A stretch of DNA of 64,000 bases from positions 23,729 through 87,728 of the forward strand of contig JAOCPU010000084.1 of assembly GCA_035772785.1 (NCBI GenBank), given 5' to 3'. A program made the translations under genes and the position numbers. Shown here in pieces: positions 22,824 to 34,863 of this stretch. The notes under the pieces were generated by a model that was given only the letters and a program-made list of their open reading frames with translations, was not told the DNA's origin and made no database searches. Position 1 is the stretch's first letter. Each line of letters starts with the position of its first letter. Source of the stretch: Phlebiopsis flavidoalba. Its lineage: Eukaryota > Basidiomycota > Agaricomycetes > Polyporales > Phanerochaetaceae.

Positions 22824-23683
22824 CTATGGTTTCAATGCTTTGATTTCGGTCGTGACCACCTTGAGCCTCTCGGAGCGTTCGTGCTGAAGGCGCACACTCT
22901 GGCGGAGACATTAAGAAACTTTGGTACGAGCAGGGTAGGACATTTGGCCACATACCTGCTGTAATTCGTCCCACCATGGCGAATGTCTTCCTTGTGGTCA
23001 CTTCCACGGATTGATATGTCCCGTCCGGCACTGCGATAGCCCTAAGTGAATGGACACTCTCCCGAATCCATAGCACTCACGATCCGGTTCTTCTTCTCCT
23101 TCCAGCAATTCAACTGCTTCATACTCCTCTTTCTCCATTTCATCAAACAGCTTGCTGTGTCTCGAGTAGCTCCTTCATGAGTCTATGTACTTCTCGAGGC
23201 TTCTCTCTCCTTTTCCGCGCAATCTCGCCATTCCATTGTAGCTGCTGGTCAGACAGGGACCAGATATGTCGGTCAAGGCCTTCGTCGAAGGGCTCTATAC
23301 CTTCTACGCATTGAGTAAGCAAGCTGGGGCATAGGAGCGAACGATAGAAGGAGGTTCGCTGACCTTGTTCCTCGGCGTTGAGATCCTCGAAATTCCTGCC
23401 GTTGACTCTCAAGTTCGGCTTGCACATCTCGAATGCTCTCTCATCCACGACCTGTGTACCCCGTTAATCATTGCTAGCCAGCGTACATGGCAGTTAGTAA
23501 GCTACCTTCTCCATTGCAGCTCGCAGCCGTTCCTTGTCTTCCTTCGAACGCCCCTTTGTGCGCGCGTCGAGCTGAGCGTAGGCCGCATCTGCGTACGACT
23601 TCTTGATACGTTTGTTTTTTTTCCCAGTCATAAAGGTTATCAACAGAGATACGAGGGACATCTTCACGATCTGCTGCTTCCAT
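22824..23683 (-). CDS. NSL1/Mis14-like kinetochore protein (putative)
   Basis: Small, largely helical protein. From the start at 23683 (MEAADREDVPRISV) exons read YADAAYAQLDARTKGRSKED, RLRAAMEKVVDERAFEMC, KPNLRVNGRNFEDLNAEEQ, EPFDEGLDRHIWSLSDQQ, RRKRREKPREV-like basic helix, KLFDEMEKEEYEAVELLEG, then a coiled C-terminus (DELQQ/SVRLQHERSERL, TEIKALKP, stop 22824). The EPFDE...L..H...L....W motif followed by RR-K-PRE-V resembles Mis14/NSL1 of the MIND complex, which links centromere chromatin to the Ndc80 complex. Assignment is by pattern only. Tail-to-tail with GAR1 (178 bp apart). Confidence 0.55.
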
Positions 23684-24072
23684 GGCGTTGGCGTTGGCGG
23701 TGTAGGTGAGGGTGGGGATTAGCAAACGCGTGAACTGCCGCGGTAAGATGAGACGCGTCTACTAGTCGCGCGTGACCGTACTCAGACGACCGCGCGCGTG
23801 GAAGCAACCTCTCGGAGTTCTTGACTTTTTCCGTCATGTTCACGCTCCAAATACACAAGATCCCAACCTCGCAACTACGAGCATGTTCAATGATACACGT
23901 CTCTATTCCATACAAGCGTTCGTGCAGTTACCGCTTACACAGACACACTCCACGGGTAGGCATAGGTAATCGGAGCATTCAATGATACAAAGCAGAAACC
24001 TGAAACACAAAAGAGCAAGAGAAAATATCCTAATCGTTTCGTTTCCAATTTGTACAGGGTGGTTAGTGGGAT
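23684..24072. other. Intergenic, nothing recognised
   Basis: About 390 bp between the NSL1-like start and the 3' end of the BAR gene. It holds the promoter of the former and the 3' UTR of the latter. No ORF with a domain. Confidence 0.4.
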
Positions 24073-25357
24073 TTATGCGAGGTCGATCACCTCAGTGGTC
24101 TCGAGACTTCCTGCACAGGGCGGACTGTATGAGGGGTTTTTGTTCACCAGAGGATTGGACTCGGAGTTCACCTGTACTCGCCCTCTGCCGCGACGGAGAG
24201 CTCTTCAATCTCTCCCTGAACGGCTGACAGCGCTTCTGCCGCAGAGGCGTAAGAATGTAAGCTGTGAATACTAGTTAATACAGGTCTGTGCAGGGAATCG
24301 CAGAGCCTTACCTGAGCTTTAGTAAGCTCGTTCAAGTTCTTCAAGGGCTCGGGCTGTAAAGAGGTTAGGTAGGTATATTTCCATAAAAACTCGGCGCGTA
24401 CGTTGTCCAGTACAGCCTTCATAAGCGTGATGGCCACCTCAGTCTTCTGCACGAGGTCATCTTCTGCATTCTCAACCTCGATCCTAGCAGCCTCCTGCCT
24501 TTGTGGGCCCGCAGTCTTCAATCTGTTGGGGTCATTAATGGCTACGCTATTGGGATAGAATAAAGGTCTTACGCCTGTTTAGCGGCGTCGAGCTCGAGGC
24601 GACTGCCCCTCACCGCCTGGCGCGCCTTCATCGCAACGGCGATAGAGTTGGAAAGGGTAATCTGCCACGGCTGGAGGAAGTTTGCCTTGATGGCCTCGTC
24701 CTGGTAGACTCTTGCCTCAGCAATCTTCTCCCATGCACCCGCATAGCCACCCAGGGCCTTCCCGAGCTTGTCGTCCACCACAGCCTGTGTGTGCAGAGTC
24801 TGCGCTGCGGTCGTCGCTGCACGTCCGATCGCGTGGGGGAGTGTCTTGTGCTGCTGAGCGGGGGGAGTGACCGGGGCGGGTGCGGGGAGGTTCGTGCCCT
24901 TCAAGTTGGCGGCAGCGAAGTTAGTGATGCCATGCCCGATGGTAGTACCGAGTTCAGTGATGGACTCCTGGATGGCGGCAGGGTAGTCGTAAGTCTCTGC
25001 CATCGTACACCTTGGCGACTCTAGGGACAAACGTCAGTAAACATATGTGGTTGACAGGGGCTGATCACGCGTACTTGAGCAATGAGAGATGAGCCTGACG
25101 GAGCGCATCAACGCGTGCTTCGAGATCCTTGTACTCTGAATGGATAAGACAGGGATCAGTACTAAGTCGGGGAGTCATAGCGTATTTTACGCTAACATAC
25201 CTTGGGGAAGCTCAGTGATGTCTTCAGCAGCCACCTGTCCGAGCCTTTCCTTTGTGGCTTGAAGAGATGAGTTGAAGCCTTTGGCGAACTTGTTCGCGGA
25301 TTGGCCGAGGTTAAGACCAGCAATGCCGGTCTGGAGGGATTTCCAGCTCGCGGCCAT
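24073..25357 (-). CDS. BAR domain protein, Gvp36-like
   Basis: Bends or senses membrane in vesicle traffic; yeast Gvp36 is the family model. The start MAASWKSLQTGIAGLNLGQS (25357) begins an amphipathic N-terminus. Then come LQATKERLGQVAAEDITELP, EYKDLEARVDALR, AAIQESITELGTTIGHGITN, HAIGRAATTAAQTLH, VVDDKLGKALGGYAGAWEKI, KANFLQPWQITLSNSIAVAM, RLELDAAKQA, RIEVENAEDDLVQKTEVAIT and AAEALSAVQGEIEELS. These form the long BAR helices. The tail is unstructured. Introns are near 24280-24360, 24520-24572, 25020-25075 and 25135-25200. A frame change near 24168 decides between a stop there and at 24073. A longer upstream start at 25495 is possible but less like the family. Confidence 0.85.
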
Positions 25358-25564
25358 GTCGAGAGACGGTTGGTTCAAGTATACGTTGTCTATGTTGGCG
25401 GTCTGCGAGGAGAACGCTGCGCTGATGTCGAGACAAGAGCGACGGGCAGTGTCCGCAAGCGGGGCGTCTCGCCTGCGGTTTTCGGGGTCTGACACAGGCT
25501 AACGCGTGCATGTACGCTGCGAGACGCGTACGCTCATAACCTCCACCATCCTCTCTCTCCAGCC
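25358..25564. promoter_or_regulatory. Shared head-to-head promoter with two ACGCGT sites
   Basis: 207 bp between divergent GVP36-like and PUP1 genes. Two ACGCGT strings (25502-25507 and 25524-25529) match the core of the fungal MluI cell-cycle box. Whether MBF acts here is unknown. No TATA box. Confidence 0.4.
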
Positions 25565-26596
25565 ATGGCTTCAGCGTCGGTATACCAGGGCGCTGGCTTC
25601 GACTTTTCGAACACAATACGGTATGAGCCGCACACATGTACTCGTACGCCATCTGAAAAGTCTGAACCCATAGGAACAACTTCCTTGAGCAGCGCGGTCT
25701 GCCGCTACCCAAGGCAACTAGTACCGGTACCTGTGACAATCGTCGGCTGTCTCTTCAAAGATGGCATAGTATTGGGTGCGGATACACGTGCAACCGAGGG
25801 CCCCATTGTTGCGGACAAGAACTGCGAGAAGGTACGCCTCGGAATGACGCGTCCGTGTTAGACTCTAACAAACAAATGTAGATTCACTTTATCACGGACT
25901 CCATTCGGTGCTGTGGTGCTGGTACGGCAGCAGACACCGAGTTTACCACAGCCCTCATTGCGTCTAATATGGAAATGCATGCTCTCTCGACTGGCAGGAA
26001 GCCAAGAGTCGTGACGGCAATGACTATGCTGAAGCAAATGCTCTTCCGGTGCGTGTTGATCCCCACAATGAGCACAAAGACTCGCCTTATCATTACCGTA
26101 ATAGATACCAAGGTCAAATTGGCGCTGCCTTGGTTCTTGGTGGTGTCGACATTACCGGCCCGCAGCTATTTACTATCCACCCACACGGTTCTACGGACAA
26201 GCTTCCGTACGTCACTATGGGTTCAGGTTCATTGGCCGCCATGGCCGTCTTTGAAGCTGGCTGGAAGCCTAACATGGAGGTGTGTTTCCTCGTGGCTGTC
26301 TCAAATTCTCTCCTCTCACCGGAATACAGCGTCACGAGGCCCTCGATCTCGTCACCGCTGCCATCTCTGCAGGTATCTTCAACGACCTCGGCTCAGGTTC
26401 TAACGTGGATGCATGCGTCATCACCCGCAGACAAGACCGAGATGTTGCGCAACTTCGTCAAACCCAACGAGCGGGTAGAGAAGGAGAGGAAGTACACCTT
26501 CCGAAGAGGAACCACAGCTTACAGTCGGAAAACGTGAGGAACCTCATCGTGGAGGAAACAATCACTTCGACCGGCGAGGCTATGGATACCAGCTAG
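25565..26596 (+). CDS. PUP1: 20S proteasome subunit beta2 (trypsin-like)
   Basis: Catalytic beta subunit of the 20S proteasome. Exons read [145 protein letters not shown] and [20 protein letters not shown] (Asp17) and the catalytic Lys region are present. Introns 25621-25673, 25832-25881, 26049-26104 and 26280-26329 restore the frame exactly. At the propeptide/Thr1 junction the read has four extra bases (25731-25734), which destroy the frame at the catalytic Thr; see findings. A further shift near the C-terminus separates two tails (stops 26537 or 26596). Confidence 0.93.
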
Positions 26597-26922
26597 ACGC
26601 AAAGCACACAGTGGACATGTACATTAATTGACGATTGTATCCAGATTCTTCCGCTCTGTATCACGCCTATGCTTCCTTGAGATGGCAGAAATATGGCAAA
26701 CTGGAGGTAAATTGATGAAATATACAGTAGGGTATAATCGCGACATGAAAATCCAAGAACACTGGGGGGACAGGAAGACCAGGTGAAAGAATGTCAGACT
26801 GTGTGATTACACAGTAGTGAGTAGCTCGCCTTCCACGCAGTGATGAGTGATGCTTACATCGTTCGTTTGCAAGTAGCTCCGATGCTGGTCCCGGATACGT
26901 ATCCTGTACCTTTTGGAGGCCT

Positions 26923-27741
26923 TCACCTCGACAGAACACGGCCCTTGAGTCTCGGGTTCAAAGTGGCGATCCTCAATCCACTTGGCTGCAAATATTCGCT
27001 CAGATCACGGTCGATGCCACAATCATGCATCGAGATGTATTGCAGAGATTTGCTCGACTGAAGCGCAAGCGCAAGCGCACGATCCAACGAACAACGGTCG
27101 CTCAGATCTATCCGGACCTTTGCCTTCACGTCAGATCAAGTCCCCGGGAAACTCGCAAATCGGCTCACCAGCGAGTCCCATTCGCCAACCGCCCTTGCGA
27201 CCAGTCGCGTCATCTCCTCCACCCGATAACTCCTCCCGCCCTTCTCCCTCTGCAACATGAGCCTTTGCGGCCGCATGCCCGCTAACGCCCTGCTGAGCCC
27301 GGTTACTGGGGTACGGAAAGCAGTGATAACCGCTCTCAATTGGCAGATCTAGGCTGAGTACCAGCGTGTGCACGTTCGGGCGCACATGGGACTATGCGGT
27401 CGAGGAATAGCGCACAAGTCGCCTCGAAGCGCAGCCGACGCACGAGGATACCGAGGTGTGGTGTGGCGCGTAGCGCAAGCGCAAGTTTGTGTAATTGCGC
27501 GTGCGTGCGGACGTGAATGGTGTGGTAGAGCAGCGGCCGCCCGATGCGGAAGGAACTGCTTCGATACGAGGAGGTGGTTCACTGCCCCTAAGTTGGGCAT
27601 GTCCGGTTCGTGTACTGGCTCACTGCCATTGCATGCGGCGCAGTCAGTGAACGCGCTCCCGACGAATGTCACATCGCTGAGCGTCAAGTTGTGCTCGAGG
27701 ATCCTGAGTAAGAGCTCTTCGGGAAGAGCGATCAGAACCAT
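26923..27741 (-). CDS. F-box/LRR-like protein
   Basis: MVLIALPEELLLRILEHNLT at 27741 is a typical start of fungal F-box-like proteins, which recruit substrates to SCF ubiquitin ligases. NHLLVSKQFLRIGRPLLYHT (spanning a frame shift at ~27550) and RTHAQLHKLALRYAP follow, as usual in this family. Leu-rich segments come next: VHTLVLSLDLPIESGYHCF, RVEEMTRLVARAVGEWDSLE, ALALALQSSKSLQYISMHD, ending GLRIATLNPRLKGRVLSR. At least three frame changes are needed. The frame stays open upstream to 28179 (LKRLILTAYDITQ, AIPLEEGLDNS), which may be the C-terminal remnant of a second F-box gene. Substrate unknown. Confidence 0.6.
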
Positions 27742-28181
27742 GAGACCGAGTAGTATGCTGGGGAGATGGCAGGGATCGCGGTGCGCTATGGGACAGCTGA
27801 ATATATACGATAAACAGTAGCCCCTGAAATATTCGTTGGTGGCTATAGAATGGCGCGACTGCTCACGGCGTTTCGCGATGGCAAACGTGGGACCGCGCGG
27901 GGTCAGGGGCGCGGAGGCTGATAGCACTGCGGTGGTACTCGTGAGTCGTAGACCCGTTTCCAGACTGTACGATGAAGGCGGGCAAACTAGCATTTGGGGA
28001 GAGCTATTGTCGAGGCCTTCCTCTAATGGTATCGCCAACGAGGAATAGTATGACATGATTCGAAAAAAGTCATGGTTTGTCGGCGCGATGACCATATCGC
28101 TCAATTGCGGAAACAAACCAGGTGGATGACTCACCTGCGTAATATCGTAAGCAGTCAAGATGAGGCGTTTGAGAGGCATGA

Positions 28182-28756
28182 ATGATGGAATGCATATGAC
28201 CTATGTAAGGAGAGCTCGTATGGTACATTTGACTATATTACAGCAAGTTGAATTTTGGGAGGTGTATCACCTCCAATACAACAAACAATAAAGGAGTGGA
28301 TATCGAACAGTATGATCGGGGTAGCCGTCATCAAGTGCTAGTGTTACACTAGACTTCGTATATACAAATGGAGCAGGCTTCAAAAGGAGTGAGCAAAGGT
28401 TGCCTGGCAAAGGAAGAGGGCGTCTTACCGGTTTAGAATTACATATGCACAAAAGTTTGCCTCGCCAATTTCATGTCGTGAATGATAAGAACGCGCCTCG
28501 CCGCAGGGTTGCCATGCACCGGGTGTCTATCTTGATGCAACGGGGGCCAGGAGGGAGAAAGGAGAAGTCGGCACGTCGATGAGTCGGTGCCGGCACCCAC
28601 GCACGGTCAGCGTGGTGTCCCTCCTCGCCAGGTCTAGCATGGCATGGTCGTCATTCTTTCATACAGCGTGCCTGCCGTTGCGCAAGCAGCACGCGTCGCC
28701 TCATCGTGCCCCGTCCTTCGTGCGAGAGCCGGTTTCTGAACCGAACGTCTTCGCGC
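28182..28756. other. Intergenic, nothing recognised
   Basis: Only short ORFs, no domain. Probable 3' UTR of the kinase gene and spacer. Confidence 0.35.
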
Positions 28757-30027
28757 TCACAGCCGCGCCACCCATCGTCCTGGTGTCTCCTCAGCACCAC
28801 TCTGGCAGTGATGCCAGCCACGGCCGGTCACCGCGAGGCACCCACAACTGTGGGACGCATCCGCCCCGTCGCGACCGCCGTACGCCCCCACACCCCCCTC
28901 ACACGCTACCGCAATAACCGCGCGCGCGTGATTCTCCTTGTCCTTGGAGCAGGCCTCGCACGCCTTGCACGCACGCACGCGGCGCGCGACGCCCCCCTCG
29001 GACGCCGCACGGCGCTCCTTCCAGTGGCGATCGCGTATCCAGTCGAAGCGGCCGTCGAACTCGATCTTCTCGCGGAGGGCGAGGCCGCGGAGGAGGCGGC
29101 GGAGGCCCTCGTAGTCGGCAACAAGGGGCAGGTCGTAGAACTCGAGGCCGCGCACGTAGCGGTAGAACGTCTGGAGCTCGTCGGGCAGCTTCACGGTCAG
29201 GATCTCCATCGTCTCGATCTTCTTCGCGCGGATGAGGTCCCACGTCTGCTTCGTCGTCTGCCCGCGCAGCTTGCGCCACGGCAGCGAGCCCCGCAGGAAG
29301 TAGAGCAGCATGTACGTGAGCGACTCGAGGTCGTCGCGCCGTGAGGCCTCTGTGAGAACGCGTGAGCCCCTATGCGCGCGAGAGAGTGTGGGGCGAGACG
29401 CACCGATCCCATCATGGGTGTGTATCGACGCAAAGAGCGACGTGCCGACGCCGTGATGATCGTCCTGCCGGTATGGGATGTGCGCGCCTGAGAGCGGGTC
29501 GCGATACTTCTTTGCGAGCCCAAAGTCGATGACGTTCACGCAGGACTCTGCCGGGTGGGCGCGACGACATGACAAAGTTTGCGGGCTTGATGTCGCGGTG
29601 CACGAGTCCGCGCGAGTGGATGTACTCGATGCGGTCGAGCTGAAACGCGGTCAGGACGGGAGACGCGTCGGGCGTGAGAACCAACGTACCAGTTGGACGC
29701 CCAGCATGAGCACCGTCTTGAGCGAGAAATAGCGGTTGCAGGTCTGGAAGAGGTCCTCGAGAGAAGGGCCGAGAAGGTCTATCACCATGACGTTTGTACT
29801 CTCCCGACTTGCCCGCCCACATCACCCAGGGAACACCAGGCCCGCCCTGAAGCGACCTGTAAATCTTTGTCTCTTGCTGCAAAGGCGACGACTTCGCGAT
29901 TGCGGGCTCGACCTTGATGGCGACCTCTTTTCCCGCAATCTTGTGGACTCCTTGGTAGACTGTGCCGCATCCACCCACAGCTACCTCCTCTCCCAGGAGA
30001 TATTTCCCACCAAACGTATATTCCATG
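28757..30027 (-). CDS. Casein kinase 1 family protein kinase
   Basis: Ser/Thr kinase of the CK1 family. Start 30027: [19 protein letters not shown], with the glycine loop [15 protein letters not shown] and Lys in EVAIKVEPA. Then [34 protein letters not shown] (HRD), [14 protein letters not shown] (DFG), [20 protein letters not shown] (CK1 activation segment), [20 protein letters not shown] (CK1 signature), [15 protein letters not shown] and [19 protein letters not shown] short intron before EASRRDD and two others are visible. A frame shift falls between NFVMS and the DFG exon, and one in the first part. The C-terminal tail is short and Cys/His/Gly-rich. Highly GC-rich; the antisense ORF is a shadow. 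Confidence 0.9.
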
Positions 30028-31980
30028 TTGAATGTTGAAGGAACGACGTCAGCTTGAGAATATTGAGGGAGGAGCGCGTGAAGGTCCCGTGTGGCAGCCG
30101 ATATGTACAAGTTGAGGGTAGCCGCGGACGAGGTGGGCCAAGACGCAGGGGGGCGGTGGGACGGTCCCTTAGCGGTTGTGGGTGTTCGCCTCAGAAATGC
30201 AACCAGGGCAGTTCAACCGACCTCATTGCTTATGTCATCTCACCCGCGCTTAACGCCCGCTAAGCTACCTCAACGGGGTTGTCCGGTGAAAGCTGTCCGA
30301 CAGCGATCGCTGTTTCCAGATGATTAAAAAAAGTTAGAAGTGATAGACAAGTATAAATACACACACCACTGGGCACTACTGCAAAAGCTGCCTGCCCACT
30401 TGTTAAGATTAACTCTTAGCGACTTGCTGCCACTGCCAGCAAGCGGGCGCTCAGCTTCATCAAACGCCACAAAGTCTTGACCAAATTTGTGACGCACGTG
30501 CGCCTATTTCATGATCTTCTTCCCCGAACCACCCGCATCTCCATCCATCGCGTTAGGCCATGAGAACCGCCCGTCACGTACAGTTAAAATAATAATTCAA
30601 TCACTACTAATGCATCCTACCAAAGCTATCGCCTTTTGGAGCCTTTTTTGCTATAACCCGGGGGTTCGATCCCTATTTGACGTAGGCACGTCGCCTGACC
30701 CCACGCGCGCCGGGTATGAAATGTGTCAAGTGACAGCTTGCCGTATTGTGGATAGCTATGTTCCCCACAACTTCTCATGTGTTTTAATTATGTACGTACA
30801 TCGTGTTTCACTAAGCGGGAAGATGAATGAGATCCTCGCTCTAGCCACATGATTTGCTGATCCTTTTAGAGCAACCACCGAATGTTCAATTCCATTGCCG
30901 CGGACACGCCAATCGGAGAGGTCAATCTTCCGACCCTGGTCGGTAATACGTACACAGCTCCTACAATCTCGCTTACACTGCATCAACAGACTTGACCAAA
31001 CAACCGCCTGCAAACAACGCGTGACTCGCTTTATTTGCCGTATTGTCACTGGTCAGTACAAGTCATCAAACAGCATTCAAGTAGGGTTCAACTAACCTCC
31101 GTCAAATCTAGATGACCCCCACGTCGATCCGGTCGCATTCCCCGCCTGTCGCCGCACAAAGCCTTGCAACAAGCTCCAGGCAAAAGATATGATTACCACA
31201 AGCGCGGAAACTGTTCCGCTGCCAGATAGGAGCTATGGGGCTTACTAATCTATTGAATTAGCCTCTCGCCATCTCCCGCCACGATAGACGTTCTGCCCTG
31301 GAGCTTCGGCGAAAACGACTCCCAGAAAGGCGGATATGGGCGTATGAGCTCGGCGAGGGACAAGATCGGTGCCCGTCGAGTGCAGCAAGGGTGGTGCACA
31401 CAGTGCGGATAGTTATCTTCCAGCGTTCGGTAGAGGCTGAGTCACTGGTACGATGATAGCGTTTTTTGGAGCAGAGCTTTGGGGGGATGAGAAGCAACAG
31501 CGGCATGCAATGCGAGCAGACTCGATGCTCTTGAGGGGCCGCCCGGCATCGAGTACACGTACGCCCCCAAACCGAGTCACATCCGCGCCCCCCCGCATTT
31601 TTCGTCAAATTCGGAGTCGGTTCCGGCCCTCGACTCCAGCTGAGGCGGGTGCGTCATTGTAGGCGCCAGTGTGCGCCTCACCTTTGTCATCCGCCCGTCT
31701 GACTGATCCTCCGCGCACAGGCCCTTTCCGCCACGGCCCTGGTCTCGGCGCCTGGCGCACGGGGCCAATCAGTGGGGCGTTCGCACGCCGCAGGGGGATC
31801 TGGGATCTGTCAGCGGGGGGCGAATGACTGGAACGGTGGACGCGACGCGTGCTTAGTGAGCGTGGGCAGGGCAGTTCCTATATTATCCCGCGTCGGTCAT
31901 CGAACTCCACCAAATCCCTTCCTTCTTTCCTCCTCAGGTCTGTGCCCCCCTTCCTCCCAACACCCGTTCCTGTGGTAGCC
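30028..31980. other. 2-kb intergenic region, no gene supported
   Basis: Divergent spacer between the CK1 and MFS genes. 30.3-31.2 kb is AT-richer. Several ORFs of 60-115 residues exist on both strands but none shows a domain. A lone tRNA-like B-box at 30658-30673 lacks a matching A-box and acceptor stem. A decayed transposon is possible. Confidence 0.4.
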
Positions 31981-33994
31981 ATGTCCGCTCCAGCACTCGT
32001 CTGCGCGACTCGTTTTTCGGCCAGCTTGTCTACGAGCTCTCGGGCCACAGATACTTTCTACATGCCGACGAGCAACCCGGCTTCCCATTAACCCCTGAGT
32101 CGTTTGCCAAGTCGCAACCACCAAGCAAAGCCAACTCGCAGACTTCCTCGCGCACATCAGTCGACAACGCGACACTCGACGAGCGACCAGAAGATGAAGA
32201 GTCGCGACTTCCACGACGCGTATCGACCATGTCTGCTACCACTGTAGTGCAGGAGGAGAAGCAGCCCAAGGGCCCTCAGTCGCCAACAGATGAGATCCTC
32301 ATGGCGGAGGCGGAAAAGCCTGAAGTGCAGCGGGCGGATATCCGAGTCGCGCATTGTGACATGGTACAGCCCATCCGATCCTGACAACCCTCAAAACGTG
32401 CGTTGGCTTTCTTATCCTAGATTGTTTGCGAAGCCCACCTCATACGCAGTGGTCCTTCCGCAAGAAGGCCTTCGTCACCTTCGAAATCTGCCTCCTCACC
32501 TTCAGCATCTACATCGGCTCCGCAATCTACGCCCCGGGCATCGGCGACCTCTCGACGCAATTCGGCGTCTCGCCCGTCGCCGGCACGCTCGGGCTCACGA
32601 TCTTCGTGATCGGGTACGGCGTCGGGCCCATGTTCCTCTCGCCGCTCTCCGAGCTGCCCGCGCTCGGGCGCACGACGGTGTACATCCTCTCGCTCGCGCT
32701 CTTTCGTCGTCCTGCAGGTGCCCACCGCGCTCGCGACGAACCTCGGCGCGCTCCTCCCGCTCCGCTTCCTCGCGGGCTTCATGGGCTCGCCGGCCCTCGC
32801 CACCGGCGGCGCGAGTCTCGCGGACATGTGGGCGCTCGAGCACCGTGCGGTGGACGATCGGCCTCTGGAGTGTCGCCGCGGTGTGTGGGCCCGTGCTCGG
32901 ACCGCTTGTAGGCGGGTTCGCGGTTGAGGGCAAGGGCTGGACGTGGACCATCTGGATCCTCCTCTGGCTCGGCGGCTTCACGCTCGCGTTCCTGACCTTT
33001 TGCTGCTGCTGCCCGAGACCTCGGGCTTCAACGTGAGTGCTTACTGTTTGCGCTATTGTGACGAATTACAGCTGACATGGCCTCCAGCATCCTCTATCGC
33101 CGCGCCAGCCGCCTGCGCCGCGTCTTCGGCACGCCCTCACTTCAAATCCGAGGGTGAGATCGAGGCGGAGAGCCTGACAGTGCGCGAAATGATCTCGCTC
33201 ACGCTCGTGCGGCGTTTGTGCTTGGCTTCGTCGAGCCGATCGTCATCTTCTGGAACCTCTACATTGCCCTCGTCTACGGCATCCTCTACATCTTCATCGA
33301 GTCCTTTCCGCGTCGTCTTTCGTCGACGCGAACACCACGGATTCTCACTCGGCGAGAATGGTCTCGCGTTCCTCGGCCTCTCTCTCGGGTGCCGTGCTGG
33401 TGTACATTTGCTTTGTGCCGTACGCACGGCGCGTGCTGAAGCCCAAACTCGAGAATGGTGCACCTAGTGAGTATTTCATTCCGCATACAACAAGCCATAT
33501 AGACTAACTTTGTTCCAGAACTTTGTGCCGAAGACCGTCTGCCCATCGCCATGGTCGGCGCGATCCTGCTCCCAATCTCCATGTTCTGGTTCGGCTGGAC
33601 ATCCTCCGCCAGCGTACACTGGATCGTGCCCATCATCGGCCTCCTCGTTCTTCTCCGCAGGCACCTACCTGCTCTTCCAAGCCGGACTCAAGTACGTCTC
33701 TCTCCCGTCTCCATTCACGCTCAATCAACTAACGTCTCCGCAGCTACCTGCCAGACTGCTACCCGTTCCCCCGCGCTTCGTTGCGTCGGTGCTCGCGGGC
33801 AATGACTTTCTTCCGCTCGATGGTCGGCGCGGCGTTCCCGCTGTTCAGCACCGCGTTCTTCCACAACCTCGGTGTCGGTCCCCGCATGCAGCATCCTCGG
33901 CGGCATCGCAATACTCATGCTGCCCGCGCCGTTCCTGCTGTACAAGTACGGTGCGCGTATCCGTGCGCGCAGCCGGTACACTGGCATGCAGTAG
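31981..33994 (+). CDS. MFS multidrug transporter (DHA1-like)
   Basis: Plasma-membrane proton antiporter of the Flr1/polyamine-type MFS branch. A cytosolic N-terminus ([20 protein letters not shown]; Ser/Thr/Glu-rich) leads to the motif [16 protein letters not shown], then intron 32398-32449 and [20 protein letters not shown] (TM1). Further TM segments: [59 protein letters not shown] (family motif C), [70 protein letters not shown] and [20 protein letters not shown]. The tail ends SRYTGMQ at 33994. About 12 TMs are expected. Introns near 33030-33088, 33468-33520 and 33692-33742. Many one-base shifts. Substrate unknown. Confidence 0.87.
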
Positions 33995-34339
33995 ATAGGT
34001 GGTCCTTGTATAGACAGTCTACATTCAAATTCTTGTTTATTTTCATGGTCAGATTGAGGTTGATCAAATGTGCAATAGATGATTATGTAGCGCAAGGACT
34101 TTCTCACATAGATTTTACACTCTTCTTCCCTCCCTACTTCGTGTAGACGGCATAGACCCATGTAGCACTACTTCACTGGCGTACAGGGGAATGACGTAAT
34201 GACCCTTCACATATCACGATGGACGTCGGCCTGAGAGTGCGCAACCGGGAACGCGGCGTGATTGGCTGGCTTGGGAGTGCTTGGTGTTGTTAGGAACGAA
34301 AGCGGCCGCCTGCCATAGCGGGAAGGCTCCCGTCCCATG

Positions 34340-34618
34340 TGTCGCAAAATTTCCCCACCGGGCTCACGAGAAGACCGTCTCAAGGACGTCTCAACGTAAT
34401 AAACGTCCCATAGCCGATGTCTCCTGAGACATCAAAATGATGCCGGGACGGGTCTCAGAGGCCCTCAAAGGCCCTCAAAGACCTCTCAACACCGGTCTCA
34501 AGGGGCCGTCTCGTGAGCTCTCATGAGATATTTCGTACTTCTCAGTGAGACCGAATCTCTCAACTGTCTCACGAGCCCTCACAAGCGCTCATGGTCTCCC
34601 CCCCCAAGATTTGCGACA
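34340..34618. mobile_element. Short inverted-repeat element rich in TCTCA/TGAGA
   Basis: The left end TGTCGCAAAATTT and the right end, reversed, TGTCGCAAATCTT form imperfect terminal inverted repeats. A second inverted match (GGGCTCACGAGA near the left, GGGCTCGTGAGA near the right) lies just inside. The interior has a dozen or more GTCTCA, CTCATGAGA and TCTCAAC variants. It has no ORF. A clean target-site duplication is not found (ATG occurs at both edges). MITE-like; family unknown. Confidence 0.5.
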
Positions 34619-34863
34619 TGACCGGTCATGGCCAGGTATGTCATGTCCCATGTACACGGGTCTCAGCCTATCCACTCCCACCCGCCCATGTCTCCCACAC
34701 AAGCCCCCTCTCCTGCTCTTCTCTCTTCCCCTCGCGCTCGCCGTCGTCGGTAGTACTGGGCTGTGTAGGACGAGCGAACTGTGACCGACGACCCCTGTGA
34801 GTATATGCGGTCTTTAGCACCTCTTTTCTCTCGTGTGACCTTTCCTATTACCTCTAGTTTATC

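Noticed and set aside
22378..23076. 232-codon Pro-rich minus-strand ORF
   Set aside because: Antisense of the Gly/Arg-rich GAR1 tail; the GAR1 core fixes the plus strand as coding.
28706..29344. 212-codon plus-strand ORF
   Set aside because: Antisense shadow of the GC-rich casein kinase 1 gene, whose HRD, DFG and activation segment are all on the minus strand.
30658..30673. tRNA-like B-box (GGGGGTTCGATCCC)
   Set aside because: No A-box or pairing acceptor and anticodon stems at the right distance on either strand. A 5-bp T-stem does not form well.
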